From Oceanirhabdus seepicola (GTDB lineage: Bacteria > Bacillota > Clostridia > Clostridiales > Clostridiaceae), in NCBI RefSeq assembly GCF_023684385.1, contig NZ_JAGSOJ010000001.1:1-64000 (forward strand): DNA of 64,000 nucleotides. The letters run 5' to 3'. The position numbers were made by a program, and so were the translations under genes. Of the stretch, positions 44,176 to 51,464 are shown in pieces (the stretch's first letter is position 1; the number at the start of each line of letters is the position of its first letter). Under the pieces are notes generated by a model, which was not told the origin of the DNA, searched no databases, and saw nothing but the letters and a program-made list of their open reading frames with translations.

Positions 44176-45135
44176 TTAAACTACCCTTACCGCTTCTTCC
44201 CAACTAATTTCTTTTAATTTATCCAACACATAATCATAAGACATTTTTGGATGTATTGTCTCCACGTGAGATATTGTTATAATTGACATCCCCATAGAAA
44301 ATTTAACCGCTTCTTCAATGGCTAAATTATTCATATAAGAATAACCCAATCCAGCCACAAATGAATCTCCAGCTCCCGTTACATTTCTAACCAGAACATT
44401 TTTAGCTTTAATTTGTCCTCTCTTATCTCTATTTGAGAAAAATATCCCATCTTCATCTAAACTGATGAAAACATTTTCAACTCCTAAATCTAAGAAATAA
44501 TCACACGCTCTTTCTAAATCTTCAACATCATTAATTTTAAAACCTACTAAGACTTCTGCTTCATGCCTATTAGGTTTAATCGTATGAAAATACTTAATTA
44601 AATGTTTTATTTTTTCAGCTTTTGCTGCTGATACTGGATCCAAAATAAATTTAGTTTTTCCCTCAAACTGAGTTAGTATAAACTCAAGATTATTAGGATC
44701 ATCTGCATCTAAAAAAGTATACTCAGCATTTTCTATTAGTTCTGACTTAGATAATATGAATTTCATATCCATCTCACCAATACTCTTCATATCTGCTATT
44801 CCAGATACCATTTCTCCATTTTCATTTAAAATAGCCATATATGTAGGAGTTCCACCCTTTTCTAATATTAGAGATTCACTCATATCGTATCCGATAACTT
44901 TGGAATGATCTAACATACTTCTACCGATTTCATCATTACCTAAAATTGAAATAAGTTTTGTATTCACACCTATTCTAGCCATGTTTTCAGCTATATTACG
45001 ACAAACTCCTCCAAACGATATCTTAACTCTTCCAGGTGTTGAGTTAAACTGTCTGTAACTATCCCCTGAAAATCCAAATATATCAACAACCGACGCACCA
45101 AAAACTAAGGCATAGTCTTTTGAATTTACACTCAT
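44176..45135 (-). CDS. psuK: PfkB family carbohydrate kinase, probable pseudouridine kinase
   Basis: 319 residues. N-terminal pattern RQFNSTPGRVKISFGGVCRN with IAENMARIG resembles PsuK-type kinases, and the PfkB signature NVTGAGDSFVAG (catalytic D257) is present. It would phosphorylate pseudouridine to the 5'-phosphate. The expected partner psuG is not adjacent, so other nucleoside or sugar substrates remain possible. Start after GGAGGAGG. Confidence 0.8.
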   Translation of the reverse strand: MSVNSKDYALVFGASVVDIFGFSGDSYRQFNSTPGRVKISFGGVCRNIAENMARIGVNTKLISILGNDEIGRSMLDHSKVIGYDMSESLILEKGGTPTYMAILNENGEMVSGIADMKSIGEMDMKFILSKSELIENAEYTFLDADDPNNLEFILTQFEGKTKFILDPVSAAKAEKIKHLIKYFHTIKPNRHEAEVLVGFKINDVEDLERACDYFLDLGVENVFISLDEDGIFFSNRDKRGQIKAKNVLVRNVTGAGDSFVAGLGYSYMNNLAIEEAVKFSMGMSIITISHVETIHPKMSYDYVLDKLKEISWEEAVRVV

Positions 45136-45304
45136 ACCTCATCCTCCTCCTAATCTAACCATGTAATTTTATCACATTTCGACAATAAATTAAAGTCCAT
45201 AAATATTAGCTTCTCTATCTTCAGATTATTTCAAATATTATCAAATATAATAAAATTTTTCTACTATAAATGCCTTCTATATAAAATGATATCTCTTTTC
45301 TGTA

Positions 45305-45353
45305 TTATAAAAAACACACAGAAAAGTTTCCAAATTAACAATTTCCTGTGTGT
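45305..45353 (-). terminator. Intrinsic terminator of ABC transporter operon
   Basis: ACACACAG..AAA (45314-45321) pairs with TTTC.CTGTGTGT (45346-45353). On the minus strand TTTTTT follows; on the plus strand a T-run also follows, so it may work both ways. Confidence 0.85.
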
Positions 45354-45372
45354 CTAATTTTTTTTTATTTTA

Positions 45373-46110
45373 TTATAATCTTTCTTTAAATGTCTTTAAA
45401 AATTTATTCAAACTTTCATTTTTACTAAACATAATCTCTGTTGGTGTCCCTGAATATTCAATTTTTCCATCTTTCATGAAAATAATTCTATCTGATATTT
45501 TTAATGCAAATTCAATCTCATGTGTAACAATCAACATAGTCCTATTTTCAGCTGCAATTTCCCTTATCAAGTTTAATACTTCACCCACCAACTCAGGATC
45601 CAAAGCTGAAGTAGGTTCATCCAGCAAAAGCAATTTAGGTTCCATGGCTATCGCTCTTGCAATACCAACTCTCTGTTGTTGTCCACCTGATAATTGACTT
45701 GGATAATGGCTACTTCTATCTTTAAGGTTAACTTTTTCTAGAAGTTCTATAGCTTTTTCCTTTGCAAGTTCTTTATTTATCTTTTTAACAGATCTTAAAC
45801 CTTCCATTATATTCTCTTCAGCCGTCTTGTTATTGAAAAGGGCAAAACTTTGAAATACCATGGCTGTATTATTTCTTAAAAAACTGATTTCTTTTTTATC
45901 AGCTCTATTAAATCCAACTCTACTGTTATCTATTTCTATTGATCCTCCATCTGCTTTTTCCAGATAATTAATGCATCTTAAAAAAGTTGACTTTCCTGAT
46001 CCAGATGAACCAATTATTGAAACAACTTCCCCTTCTTCTACATCTAATCCAATATTCTTAAGAACTTCTATATCTCCAAAACTCTTTTGTATATTCCTTA
46101 TCTTAATCAT
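45373..46110 (-). CDS. tcyC: Polar amino acid (probable cystine) ABC transporter ATPase
   Basis: 245 residues. Walker A GSSGSGKST, signature LSGGQQQRVGIARA, Walker B LLLLDEPTSALDPE and H-loop THEIEFAL. Belongs to the GlnQ/TcyC class. Last gene of a three-gene operon with permease and binding protein. The Cys-rich leader peptide upstream points to cystine or cysteine as substrate. Confidence 0.9.
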   Translation of the reverse strand: MIKIRNIQKSFGDIEVLKNIGLDVEEGEVVSIIGSSGSGKSTFLRCINYLEKADGGSIEIDNSRVGFNRADKKEISFLRNNTAMVFQSFALFNNKTAEENIMEGLRSVKKINKELAKEKAIELLEKVNLKDRSSHYPSQLSGGQQQRVGIARAIAMEPKLLLLDEPTSALDPELVGEVLNLIREIAAENRTMLIVTHEIEFALKISDRIIFMKDGKIEYSGTPTEIMFSKNESLNKFLKTFKERL

Positions 46111-46121
46111 AAAGTCCCCCC

Positions 46122-46790
46122 TTAATAGGATTTATCCATTCGTGTCTCAATCATCTTCGTAACATAAGATATTAATATTGTAATTCCCCAGTATATTAAG
46201 CCTACAGCTAAAAAATTCTCGAAAAACTTATAACTAGCTGATGCACCAACTTTTGCTGATGCCATTATATCTTTTACACCTAAAATAAAAGTTATTGATG
46301 TTCCTTGAATCAAACTTATAAAAGTGTTACTCAATGGCGGAACAGCAATTCTCGCAGATTGAGGAATAATTATTCTTACCATTGCTTTAATTCTCCCCAT
46401 TCCAAGAGATTGTGCTGCCTCCATCTGATTTTTATGAACTGAATTCATAGCAGATCTAATTATTACAGACATATATGCTCCAGCATTTAAACTCATAACT
46501 ACAATTGACATTTCATAGGCTCCAACATTTGAAAATGATTCAAATAGTTGTGGTAATCCAAAATAAAAGATAAACAATTGAACCATTAAAGGAGTACCTC
46601 TAAAAAAAGATATATAAGTATCAATTATTAAATTAACATATCTACTTTTAACTTCACTTTTTATTATTGCTAAAACCATACCTATCATTATTCCAAAGAG
46701 CATAGCGAATACCGCTATACTCAAAGTAGTAGGTAAATACCTACCTATAACCAAAATTCTCTTTACAAAATAATTTATATCAAAACTCAT
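46122..46790 (-). CDS. tcyB: Polar amino acid (probable cystine) ABC transporter permease
   Basis: 222 residues with about five hydrophobic helices and the HisM/GlnP-type coupling motif around MEAAQSLGMGRIKAMVRIIIP. It would form a homodimeric channel. Gaps of 8 and 11 bases to its neighbours fit one transcript. Confidence 0.9.
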   Translation of the reverse strand: MSFDINYFVKRILVIGRYLPTTLSIAVFAMLFGIMIGMVLAIIKSEVKSRYVNLIIDTYISFFRGTPLMVQLFIFYFGLPQLFESFSNVGAYEMSIVVMSLNAGAYMSVIIRSAMNSVHKNQMEAAQSLGMGRIKAMVRIIIPQSARIAVPPLSNTFISLIQGTSITFILGVKDIMASAKVGASASYKFFENFLAVGLIYWGITILISYVTKMIETRMDKSY

Positions 46791-46798
46791 TTTCCCAC

Positions 46799-47590
46799 CT
46801 ACTTTTTGGTAATATCAATTGGGAACCACTTAAGAGATATTTCAGTTAAAGTTCCATCGTTCTTCATTTCTTTCATTACTTTATTAATCTCTTCCACAAG
46901 TTTTTCATTATCACTGTCTTTAACGAAAGGAAAGGCGTTTATCAGCTCCTGAATTGGTTCACCAGCTAATTTGATATTCAAGTCTGTTTCTTCTATTACA
47001 GTTAATCCTGAGAGCTTATCCATTAATACAGCATCAATTCTTCCTAATGATAAATCATGATATAATCCTGCTCCATCATATGTTACTATTTCGATTTCAC
47101 TATTCTTATCTAATTTTCTAATAATATTTTCATAATTTGATCCTAAACTAACACCTACTTTTTTCCCTTTCAAATCTTCTAATAATTTTATGGAATCATC
47201 ATCTTTATGTGATAGTAATTGAGCACCATAATACACATAAGCATCCGTAAAAATATATTTTTCTTCTCTTTCTTTTGTAACAGTAATCTGGTTTGCAATT
47301 GTGTTTAATTGTTCATTGTCCAACATTCCAAATAGCCCACTAAAATCAGCTCTTTTGAATTCTATTCCATAGTCAAGTCTTGAACCAATTTCTTTCCATA
47401 CATCAACATCAAAACCTTGTAATTCATCAACTTCATTTAAGAATGTATAAGGTTTATACCCACCACTCATACCAATTACGATTTTTTTGCTATCCTCTTT
47501 CTTTGCTACTTCACTGTTTTTTTTGCCACATGAAGCAACTCCTAATACCAATAGTACTGCCATTAATAAAACTAAACCTCTCTTTTTCAT
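46799..47590 (-). CDS. tcyA: Extracellular amino acid (probable cystine) binding lipoprotein
   Basis: 263 residues. Lipoprotein signal with lipobox GVASC near residue 21, then a family 3 solute-binding fold (GMSGGYKPYTFLNEVDELQG, FDVDVWKEIG; LKGKKVGVSLGSNYENII). It captures the substrate outside the cell. ATG after TTTAGGAGG. It follows the attenuator-like leader described at 47609-47831. Confidence 0.92.
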   Translation of the reverse strand: MKKRGLVLLMAVLLVLGVASCGKKNSEVAKKEDSKKIVIGMSGGYKPYTFLNEVDELQGFDVDVWKEIGSRLDYGIEFKRADFSGLFGMLDNEQLNTIANQITVTKEREEKYIFTDAYVYYGAQLLSHKDDDSIKLLEDLKGKKVGVSLGSNYENIIRKLDKNSEIEIVTYDGAGLYHDLSLGRIDAVLMDKLSGLTVIEETDLNIKLAGEPIQELINAFPFVKDSDNEKLVEEINKVMKEMKNDGTLTEISLKWFPIDITKK

Positions 47591-47608
47591 AAAATACCTC
47601 CTAAATTT

Positions 47609-47643
47609 AAAAATAAAAAAGGGATACCTAATTTAGGTATCCC
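47609..47643 (-). terminator. Attenuator terminator in leader of cystine transporter operon
   Basis: Minus-strand stem GGGATACCTA/TAGGTATCCC followed by TTTTTTATTTTT, placed between the Cys leader-peptide stop (47673) and tcyA (47590). The loop side, CTAAATTAG, could instead pair with CTAAATTTAG around the leader stop codon (about 47666-47676), giving an alternative fold. Confidence 0.85.
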
Positions 47644-47672
47644 GTATAAACATATGTTTTTACGCACTAAAT

Positions 47673-47771
47673 TTAGCTATACTTGTCTATTAAATTTTGA
47701 CAGGTACAGCAACAACATAGAGAAATAGATTTAATTTTATAATTTTTCATTGACGTAATTATTATTTTCAT
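47673..47771 (-). CDS. Cysteine-rich leader peptide
   Basis: Short reading frame of 32 codons, ATG at 47771 with AAGGAGG 7 bases upstream and TAA at 47673-47675. The middle reads ISLCCCCTCQNL: five Cys codons within six positions (47700-47717). It lies between a consensus promoter and an intrinsic terminator, directly before a cystine-type ABC transporter. This is the layout of a leader-peptide attenuator: with scarce Cys-tRNA the ribosome would stall on the Cys codons and leave the downstream RNA free to avoid the terminator. The peptide itself probably has no further role. Confidence 0.82.
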   Translation of the reverse strand: MKIIITSMKNYKIKSISLCCCCTCQNLIDKYS

Positions 47772-47802
47772 ATCCATTCCTCCTTTTTCGACTTATATTG
47801 AC

Positions 47803-47831
47803 ATTATATATGTAGGTCAATCCATTGTCAA
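47803..47831 (-). promoter_or_regulatory. Consensus vegetative promoter of leader/transporter operon
   Basis: Minus strand TTGACA (47826-47831), exact 17-base spacer, TATAAT (47803-47808): a perfect match to the housekeeping consensus. Strong constitutive initiation fits control by downstream attenuation. Confidence 0.9.
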
Positions 47832-47869
47832 TAACTAAATGAGATTTTCTCTCATTTAATATCACTTAT

Positions 47870-47894
47870 AAAAAAAGCACGAACTACGTACGCT
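47870..47894 (-). terminator. Terminator-like hairpin ending an unknown minus-strand transcript
   Basis: AGCGTACG..CGTGCT type stem (bulged) followed on the minus strand by seven T. Upstream of it, 47895-48030 is less AT-rich than its surroundings and contains several small stems (CACTA-t-TAGTG among them). It could end the transcript of the transposase-like gene or a separate small RNA. Confidence 0.5.
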
Positions 47895-48030
47895 CTTAAC
47901 TTTCACTAATAGTGGAGCTTAGGCGTCAACATGTCAAACTTCGCTTGTTTGGTGATTTTCTTATTTGCAGTTCAATTTTGCATTTCGCCATTCAGAAGAT
48001 TTTGCTCATAAAAAGGCAAATAAATTTGTA

Positions 48031-48064
48031 ACATATCTCTCTTTTTTAAGATACTGTTGAAAAA
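48031..48064 (-). repeat. Inverted flanking repeat of the transposase-like gene
   Basis: Read on the minus strand: TTTTTCAACAGTATCTTAAA and on through AAAGAGAGATATGT. The same block occurs in the other orientation at 49702-49733 and 49786-49820 on the far side of the gene, so these repeats may be the ends of a mobile unit. Confidence 0.6.
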
Positions 48065-48157
48065 TATTTAACTTAATTTCTATATCAATGGACAAACCTA
48101 ATTATCATATTGTTTAGATACACTATTATTACACTACTACTTGCACACCCTTATCTC

Positions 48158-49513
48158 CTAAGCTGCAGTTACATAAATAGGCTTCCTGTCTTTGAAATCC
48201 TTTATAATCATACCAGTATACTTAGTGTGGCTCTCTAAAAACAAACACTCAGCCGCACTATGATTATTATCGTTACACTCCTCTGACTCTCCATCATAAA
48301 CCTTCTTCTCCTTCAGCCATCTATACCAATACAAATAATTAGTCAGATATTTACTAGATACTCCCTTAAAACTATTTAGCCAATTGTTTAACTCTCTTTT
48401 CATCCCCATAAGATTACCAACATGATATTCCTCATTATCATCACCAGTACAGCTCCTTCCTAATACCAACTCCATCTCCTGTGCAAATTGATGATAATGC
48501 CTATTTCCTTCTGTACACAAAATAGTCCCGACTGATATATTCTCACAGAATATTGTTTCTAACACACGCTTATCCACTCGTTTGTTATTACATGCCTCAA
48601 CTATGATATTGTTTCTCCTATCCACAGCACATACTACATAGTTAATCTTAGCTTTATCCTCATTGAAAATTAGTGTATATTTATTCTTAAAGCCACATCT
48701 TCTTCCTCTGTTAAATATCCCACGCTCCCCCTTCTTATTCCTATTACCTTTTATACTTTCAACTACAACCATATGCCCCATCTCAACTATCCCTCCCACA
48801 CAACCCGTTCCCATGTTTTCTCTCAAGCCATCCATTATCTTATGGCGCCAATAAAAGGCAGTGGCAATATTTATCCCTACTATGCGGCTACAATCACTTA
48901 ATGATAGCCCTCTCACCATACACTTCATATATTCAATCCATTTATCTATTCCCTTCTTACTACAATACATAGGCGATAAGGTTCTGTCACTGAATGTCTT
49001 TCCACACTCTTCGCTCTTGCATTTATATCTCTGCTTTCCTTGGTATTTACCATACTTCCAGATCTTCTTATATCCACAATGCGGACATACCCCACCCTCC
49101 ATGAATCTGCGCCCTCTTATACTATCTATTATTTCTTCCTCTTTACCCTGAACGTTCTCTATGTCAACCACCTTAATTATTCTCTCAAGAATTTTCAGCC
49201 TGCTAATCCTCTTCTCCTCTCTCCTAGCTCGCTCCTCAGCTTTCATTTGGTTTTCTTCGAACTTCTTTCTCTCCCTACTTCTGCTTATATTGACCATTTT
49301 CATTAGATTTGATTTTATCTCGTCGCTTAGGTTAGAGTCTAATACATTTTTCTCAAATTTATCCAAGAAGTCATCCTTATAATCATCTTTAAGATTTTCT
49401 TTAAGGTTTTCTTTAAAGTTTTCTTTAAATTTGTCTTTAACTCCATCCTTGATATCAACTTTTTTTTGATCATTTGAATCTTGGTTTCTATTTCTACTGA
49501 AAAAATAAGTCAT
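48158..49513 (-). CDS. IS1595-type transposase homologue lacking catalytic residues
   Basis: 451 residues. Zinc ribbon CPHC (C143, C146) with C165 and C170 (QRYKCKSEECGKTF), a helix-turn-helix region (LSDCSRIVGINIATAFYWRH), and an ISXO2-like fold ending FKGVSSKYLTNYLYWYRWL. Expected active-site motifs are altered: ADE is MGH at 245-247 (D to G246), CTD is CTE (E335), and the Asn of HVN is M369. The N-terminal ~110 residues are an extra Lys/Glu-rich coiled-coil part with degenerate KENLKEN repeats. The frame is open throughout. It may be a domesticated DNA-binding protein or an old transposase in decay. Confidence 0.75.
   Translation of the reverse strand: MTYFFSRNRNQDSNDQKKVDIKDGVKDKFKENFKENLKENLKDDYKDDFLDKFEKNVLDSNLSDEIKSNLMKMVNISRSRERKKFEENQMKAEERARREEKRISRLKILERIIKVVDIENVQGKEEEIIDSIRGRRFMEGGVCPHCGYKKIWKYGKYQGKQRYKCKSEECGKTFSDRTLSPMYCSKKGIDKWIEYMKCMVRGLSLSDCSRIVGINIATAFYWRHKIMDGLRENMGTGCVGGIVEMGHMVVVESIKGNRNKKGERGIFNRGRRCGFKNKYTLIFNEDKAKINYVVCAVDRRNNIIVEACNNKRVDKRVLETIFCENISVGTILCTEGNRHYHQFAQEMELVLGRSCTGDDNEEYHVGNLMGMKRELNNWLNSFKGVSSKYLTNYLYWYRWLKEKKVYDGESEECNDNNHSAAECLFLESHTKYTGMIIKDFKDRKPIYVTAA
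49391..49438. repeat. Four 12-bp tandem units inside the transposase-like gene
   Basis: Units of the form AAGGTTTTCTTT (plus strand) occur four times in a row and encode the KENLKENFKEN-like part of the coiled coil. Slippage here would change the length of the coil without breaking the frame. Confidence 0.75.
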
Positions 49514-49701
49514 AATTACTTACATACCTCCCATTTATACAAAATACTTATTCATATAGAACAGTTATTTGCACAAACATATTTTCGTATCCATTTATAA
49601 TTATGACCATTCCTTATTTTTATAATCATTCCACAACAAAAAATCTTTGAATTTTACCAAACTTAATCATTTGCCAGCTTGTACTCTACCGAGTCTAGCT
49701 A

Positions 49702-49820
49702 TTTCAACATCTTCTTAAAAAAGAGAGCTATGTTTAGAATTTAACTATCAATAGATTTTTACTGGTTGTCCTTTTCAACAATCCATTTTTTCAACATTTT
49801 CTTAAAAAAGAGATATATGT
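49702..49820 (+). repeat. Two direct copies of the flanking repeat
   Basis: TTTCAACATCTTCTTAAAAA continuing AGAGAGCTATGT (49702-49733) and TTTTTTCAACATTTTCTTAA continuing AAAAGAGATATATGT (49786-49820). Both are inverted relative to 48031-48064. The rest of the 500-base gap 49514-50013 has no gene; near 49840-49890 there is a short GC-richer patch with a CGGC/GCCG stem and a T-run. Confidence 0.6.
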
Positions 49821-49999
49821 CACTATTTTTTTCAATGTGTAGGGGCTACAGCCTGTCCGGCCTCAAACCTAAAAAGCCGTCCTTTTTTATTCACAGCAAA
49901 TATAATTGGTACAATTTACACAACCGTGCCACCTATTGTTATAAACCTAATTGCATTTGATTATTTCTTAAAAATATTTTCCAATTTTAAAGAAACTAA

Positions 50000-50078
50000 A
50001 AAAGCACCCCTTTTGAACTGCACCCCGTTTATTGGACATTGACAAAAAAATGTTACAATATTACAAAGGGGTGCTTTT
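50000..50078 (+). promoter_or_regulatory. Hairpin hiding the ribosome site of IS orfA in read-through RNA
   Basis: AAAAGCACCCCTTT (50000-50013), just outside the terminal repeat, is perfectly complementary to AAAGGGGTGCTTTT (50065-50078), which contains the orfA Shine-Dalgarno sequence. RNA started outside the element would fold this shut, while RNA started inside would not. A related AAGGGTGCTT lies just beyond the right end, so the element's true ends may include it. Confidence 0.65.
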
Positions 50079-50081
50079 ATT

Positions 50082-50561
50082 ATGGCAAAATATACAATGG
50101 AATTTAAATTAGAAGTAGTTAAATACTTTAAAGAAAACGGTAAGGCTGAAACGGTAAAGAAATATAATATATCAAACACCGCAATTTACAAATGGGAACA
50201 TTTATATGATACTTATGGGATAGAAGGTTTTAAAAGAAAAACCGTTAAAAAATATACTGTTGAAGAAAAGTTAAATATTATAGATTTTTATAAGAAAGAA
50301 GGTAAAATTTCAGTACAAAAAAAATATAACATTTCATCTACACTAGTTAACAACTGGGAACGTATTTTATTAGAACAAGGTGAAATTGGATTATCTAAAG
50401 ATAATCGTGGTCGTAAGCGTGAAAATGCCATTATGAAAGATGTTAATCAAAGTGAAGATTTATTAGCTGAAGTACAGCGCTTAAGAATGGAAAATGCCTA
50501 TTTAAAAAAGTTACATGCCTTGGTTCAGAAGCGGGAAAAGAAACAAAGAAAGAAAAAGTAG
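50082..50561 (+). CDS. IS3/IS150-type transposase OrfA
   Basis: 159 residues with two helix-turn-helix units (FKENGKAETVKKYNISNTAI and FYKKEGKISVQKKYNISSTL) and a C-terminal leucine-zipper-like helix (LLAEVQRLRMENAYLKKLHA). It recognises the element's ends. A canonical slippery heptamer A-AAA-AAG lies at 50504-50510 in frame, and a second G-AAA-AAG directly before the stop (50552-50558); either could give the OrfAB fusion. Confidence 0.88.
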   Translation: MAKYTMEFKLEVVKYFKENGKAETVKKYNISNTAIYKWEHLYDTYGIEGFKRKTVKKYTVEEKLNIIDFYKKEGKISVQKKYNISSTLVNNWERILLEQGEIGLSKDNRGRKRENAIMKDVNQSEDLLAEVQRLRMENAYLKKLHALVQKREKKQRKKK

Positions 50562-51409
50562 TTGCAATTACTGAATTAAGGCGTGAAAAAAAATTCAAGT
50601 TACAACCATTATTAGATATTGCTAATCTATCAAAATCAACGTATCATTACATTAAAAATTGCCTAGATCAGCCATCAAAATATGAATCTGTAAAAGAAAT
50701 AATCTTAGGGGTTTATAATAAACATAAAGGAAGATATGGGTATCGTAGAATCACTTTAACACTTAAGCTTCAATATGGTATGGTTATAAATCATAAAACG
50801 GTTCTAAAGTTAATGAGGGAACTCGGAATTGCAAGCAAAATTAGAGTTAAAAAGTATAAATCATATAAAGGCCAAGTTGGGAAAATAGCATCAAATGTTC
50901 TAAAACGAGATTTCTCAACAACAAGAGTAAATGAAAAATGGGTTACTGATATAACAGAATTTAAAATAGATAATAAAAAAATCTATTTATCTCCACTAAT
51001 TGATTTACACTCGAAGAGTGTTCTGAGCTACACCATAAGCACCACACCAAATTTAAAGTTGGTTACTGATATGCTTAATAAGGCTATTAAAAACACAGAC
51101 CTAGACGGTCTAATTATACATTCCGATCAAGGGTGGCATTATCAACACAAAAAGTACAGAGGAATATTAGAAAACTCAAATATTATACAAAGCATGTCTA
51201 GAAAAGGGAATTGTTTAGATAATTCATTAGCTGAAAACTTCTTTAGTCATTTAAAGTCTGAATTTTATTATTTAGAATCGTTTGATACTATTGATGACTT
51301 TATTAGAGGCCTCGATGAATATATTCAATACTATAATACCGAAAGGATTTCGAGTAAATTAAAAGGAATGACCCCTGTACAATACAGAAATCATTCCATT
51401 GCTGCTTAA
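50507..51409 (+). CDS. IS3/IS150-type transposase OrfB (DDE integrase, -1 frame)
   Basis: Read in the -1 frame relative to orfA; the frame is open from the slippery site, with no good start codon of its own until 50780. It contains the HTH_21-like region (GRYGYRRITLTLKLQYGM) and the rve integrase core with D in WVTDITEF, D in IIHSDQGWHYQ and E in NSLAENFFSHLKSE, so the DDE triad is intact. The C-terminus TERISSKLKGMTPVQYR is typical. The element appears potentially active. Confidence 0.85.
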   Translation, partial: KVTCLGSEAGKETKKEKVVAITELRREKKFKLQPLLDIANLSKSTYHYIKNCLDQPSKYESVKEIILGVYNKHKGRYGYRRITLTLKLQYGMVINHKTVLKLMRELGIASKIRVKKYKSYKGQVGKIASNVLKRDFSTTRVNEKWVTDITEFKIDNKKIYLSPLIDLHSKSVLSYTISTTPNLKLVTDMLNKAIKNTDLDGLIIHSDQGWHYQHKKYRGILENSNIIQSMSRKGNCLDNSLAENFFSHLKSEFYYLESFDTIDDFIRGLDEYIQYYNTERISSKLKGMTPVQYRNHSIAA

Positions 51410-51464
51410 TTATATATACTTATGTCCAACTTTTGGGGTTCAGTACATTTAAGGGTGCTTAAAA

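Larger units (their letters stand above)
50014..51447 (+). mobile_element. IS3-family (IS150-group) insertion sequence
   Basis: 1434 bp bounded by 25-bp imperfect inverted repeats (50014-50038 and 51423-51447) that begin TG and end CA and share TGGACA and ACCCC. It carries overlapping orfA and orfB with a -1 frameshift arrangement. No clear target-site duplication was found; outward of both ends an AAGCACCC inverted repeat continues. It lies 17 bases beyond the stop of the maltodextrin operon. Confidence 0.85.

Noticed and set aside
47591-47831. T-box riboswitch as explanation of the transporter leader
   Set aside because: No T-box consensus bulge or specifier loop arrangement was seen; the coding leader with clustered Cys codons explains the terminator better.
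48663-49382. Several plus-strand open frames opposite the transposase-like gene
   Set aside because: They overlap each other, lack ribosome sites and have Leu/Ser/Phe-rich antisense composition.
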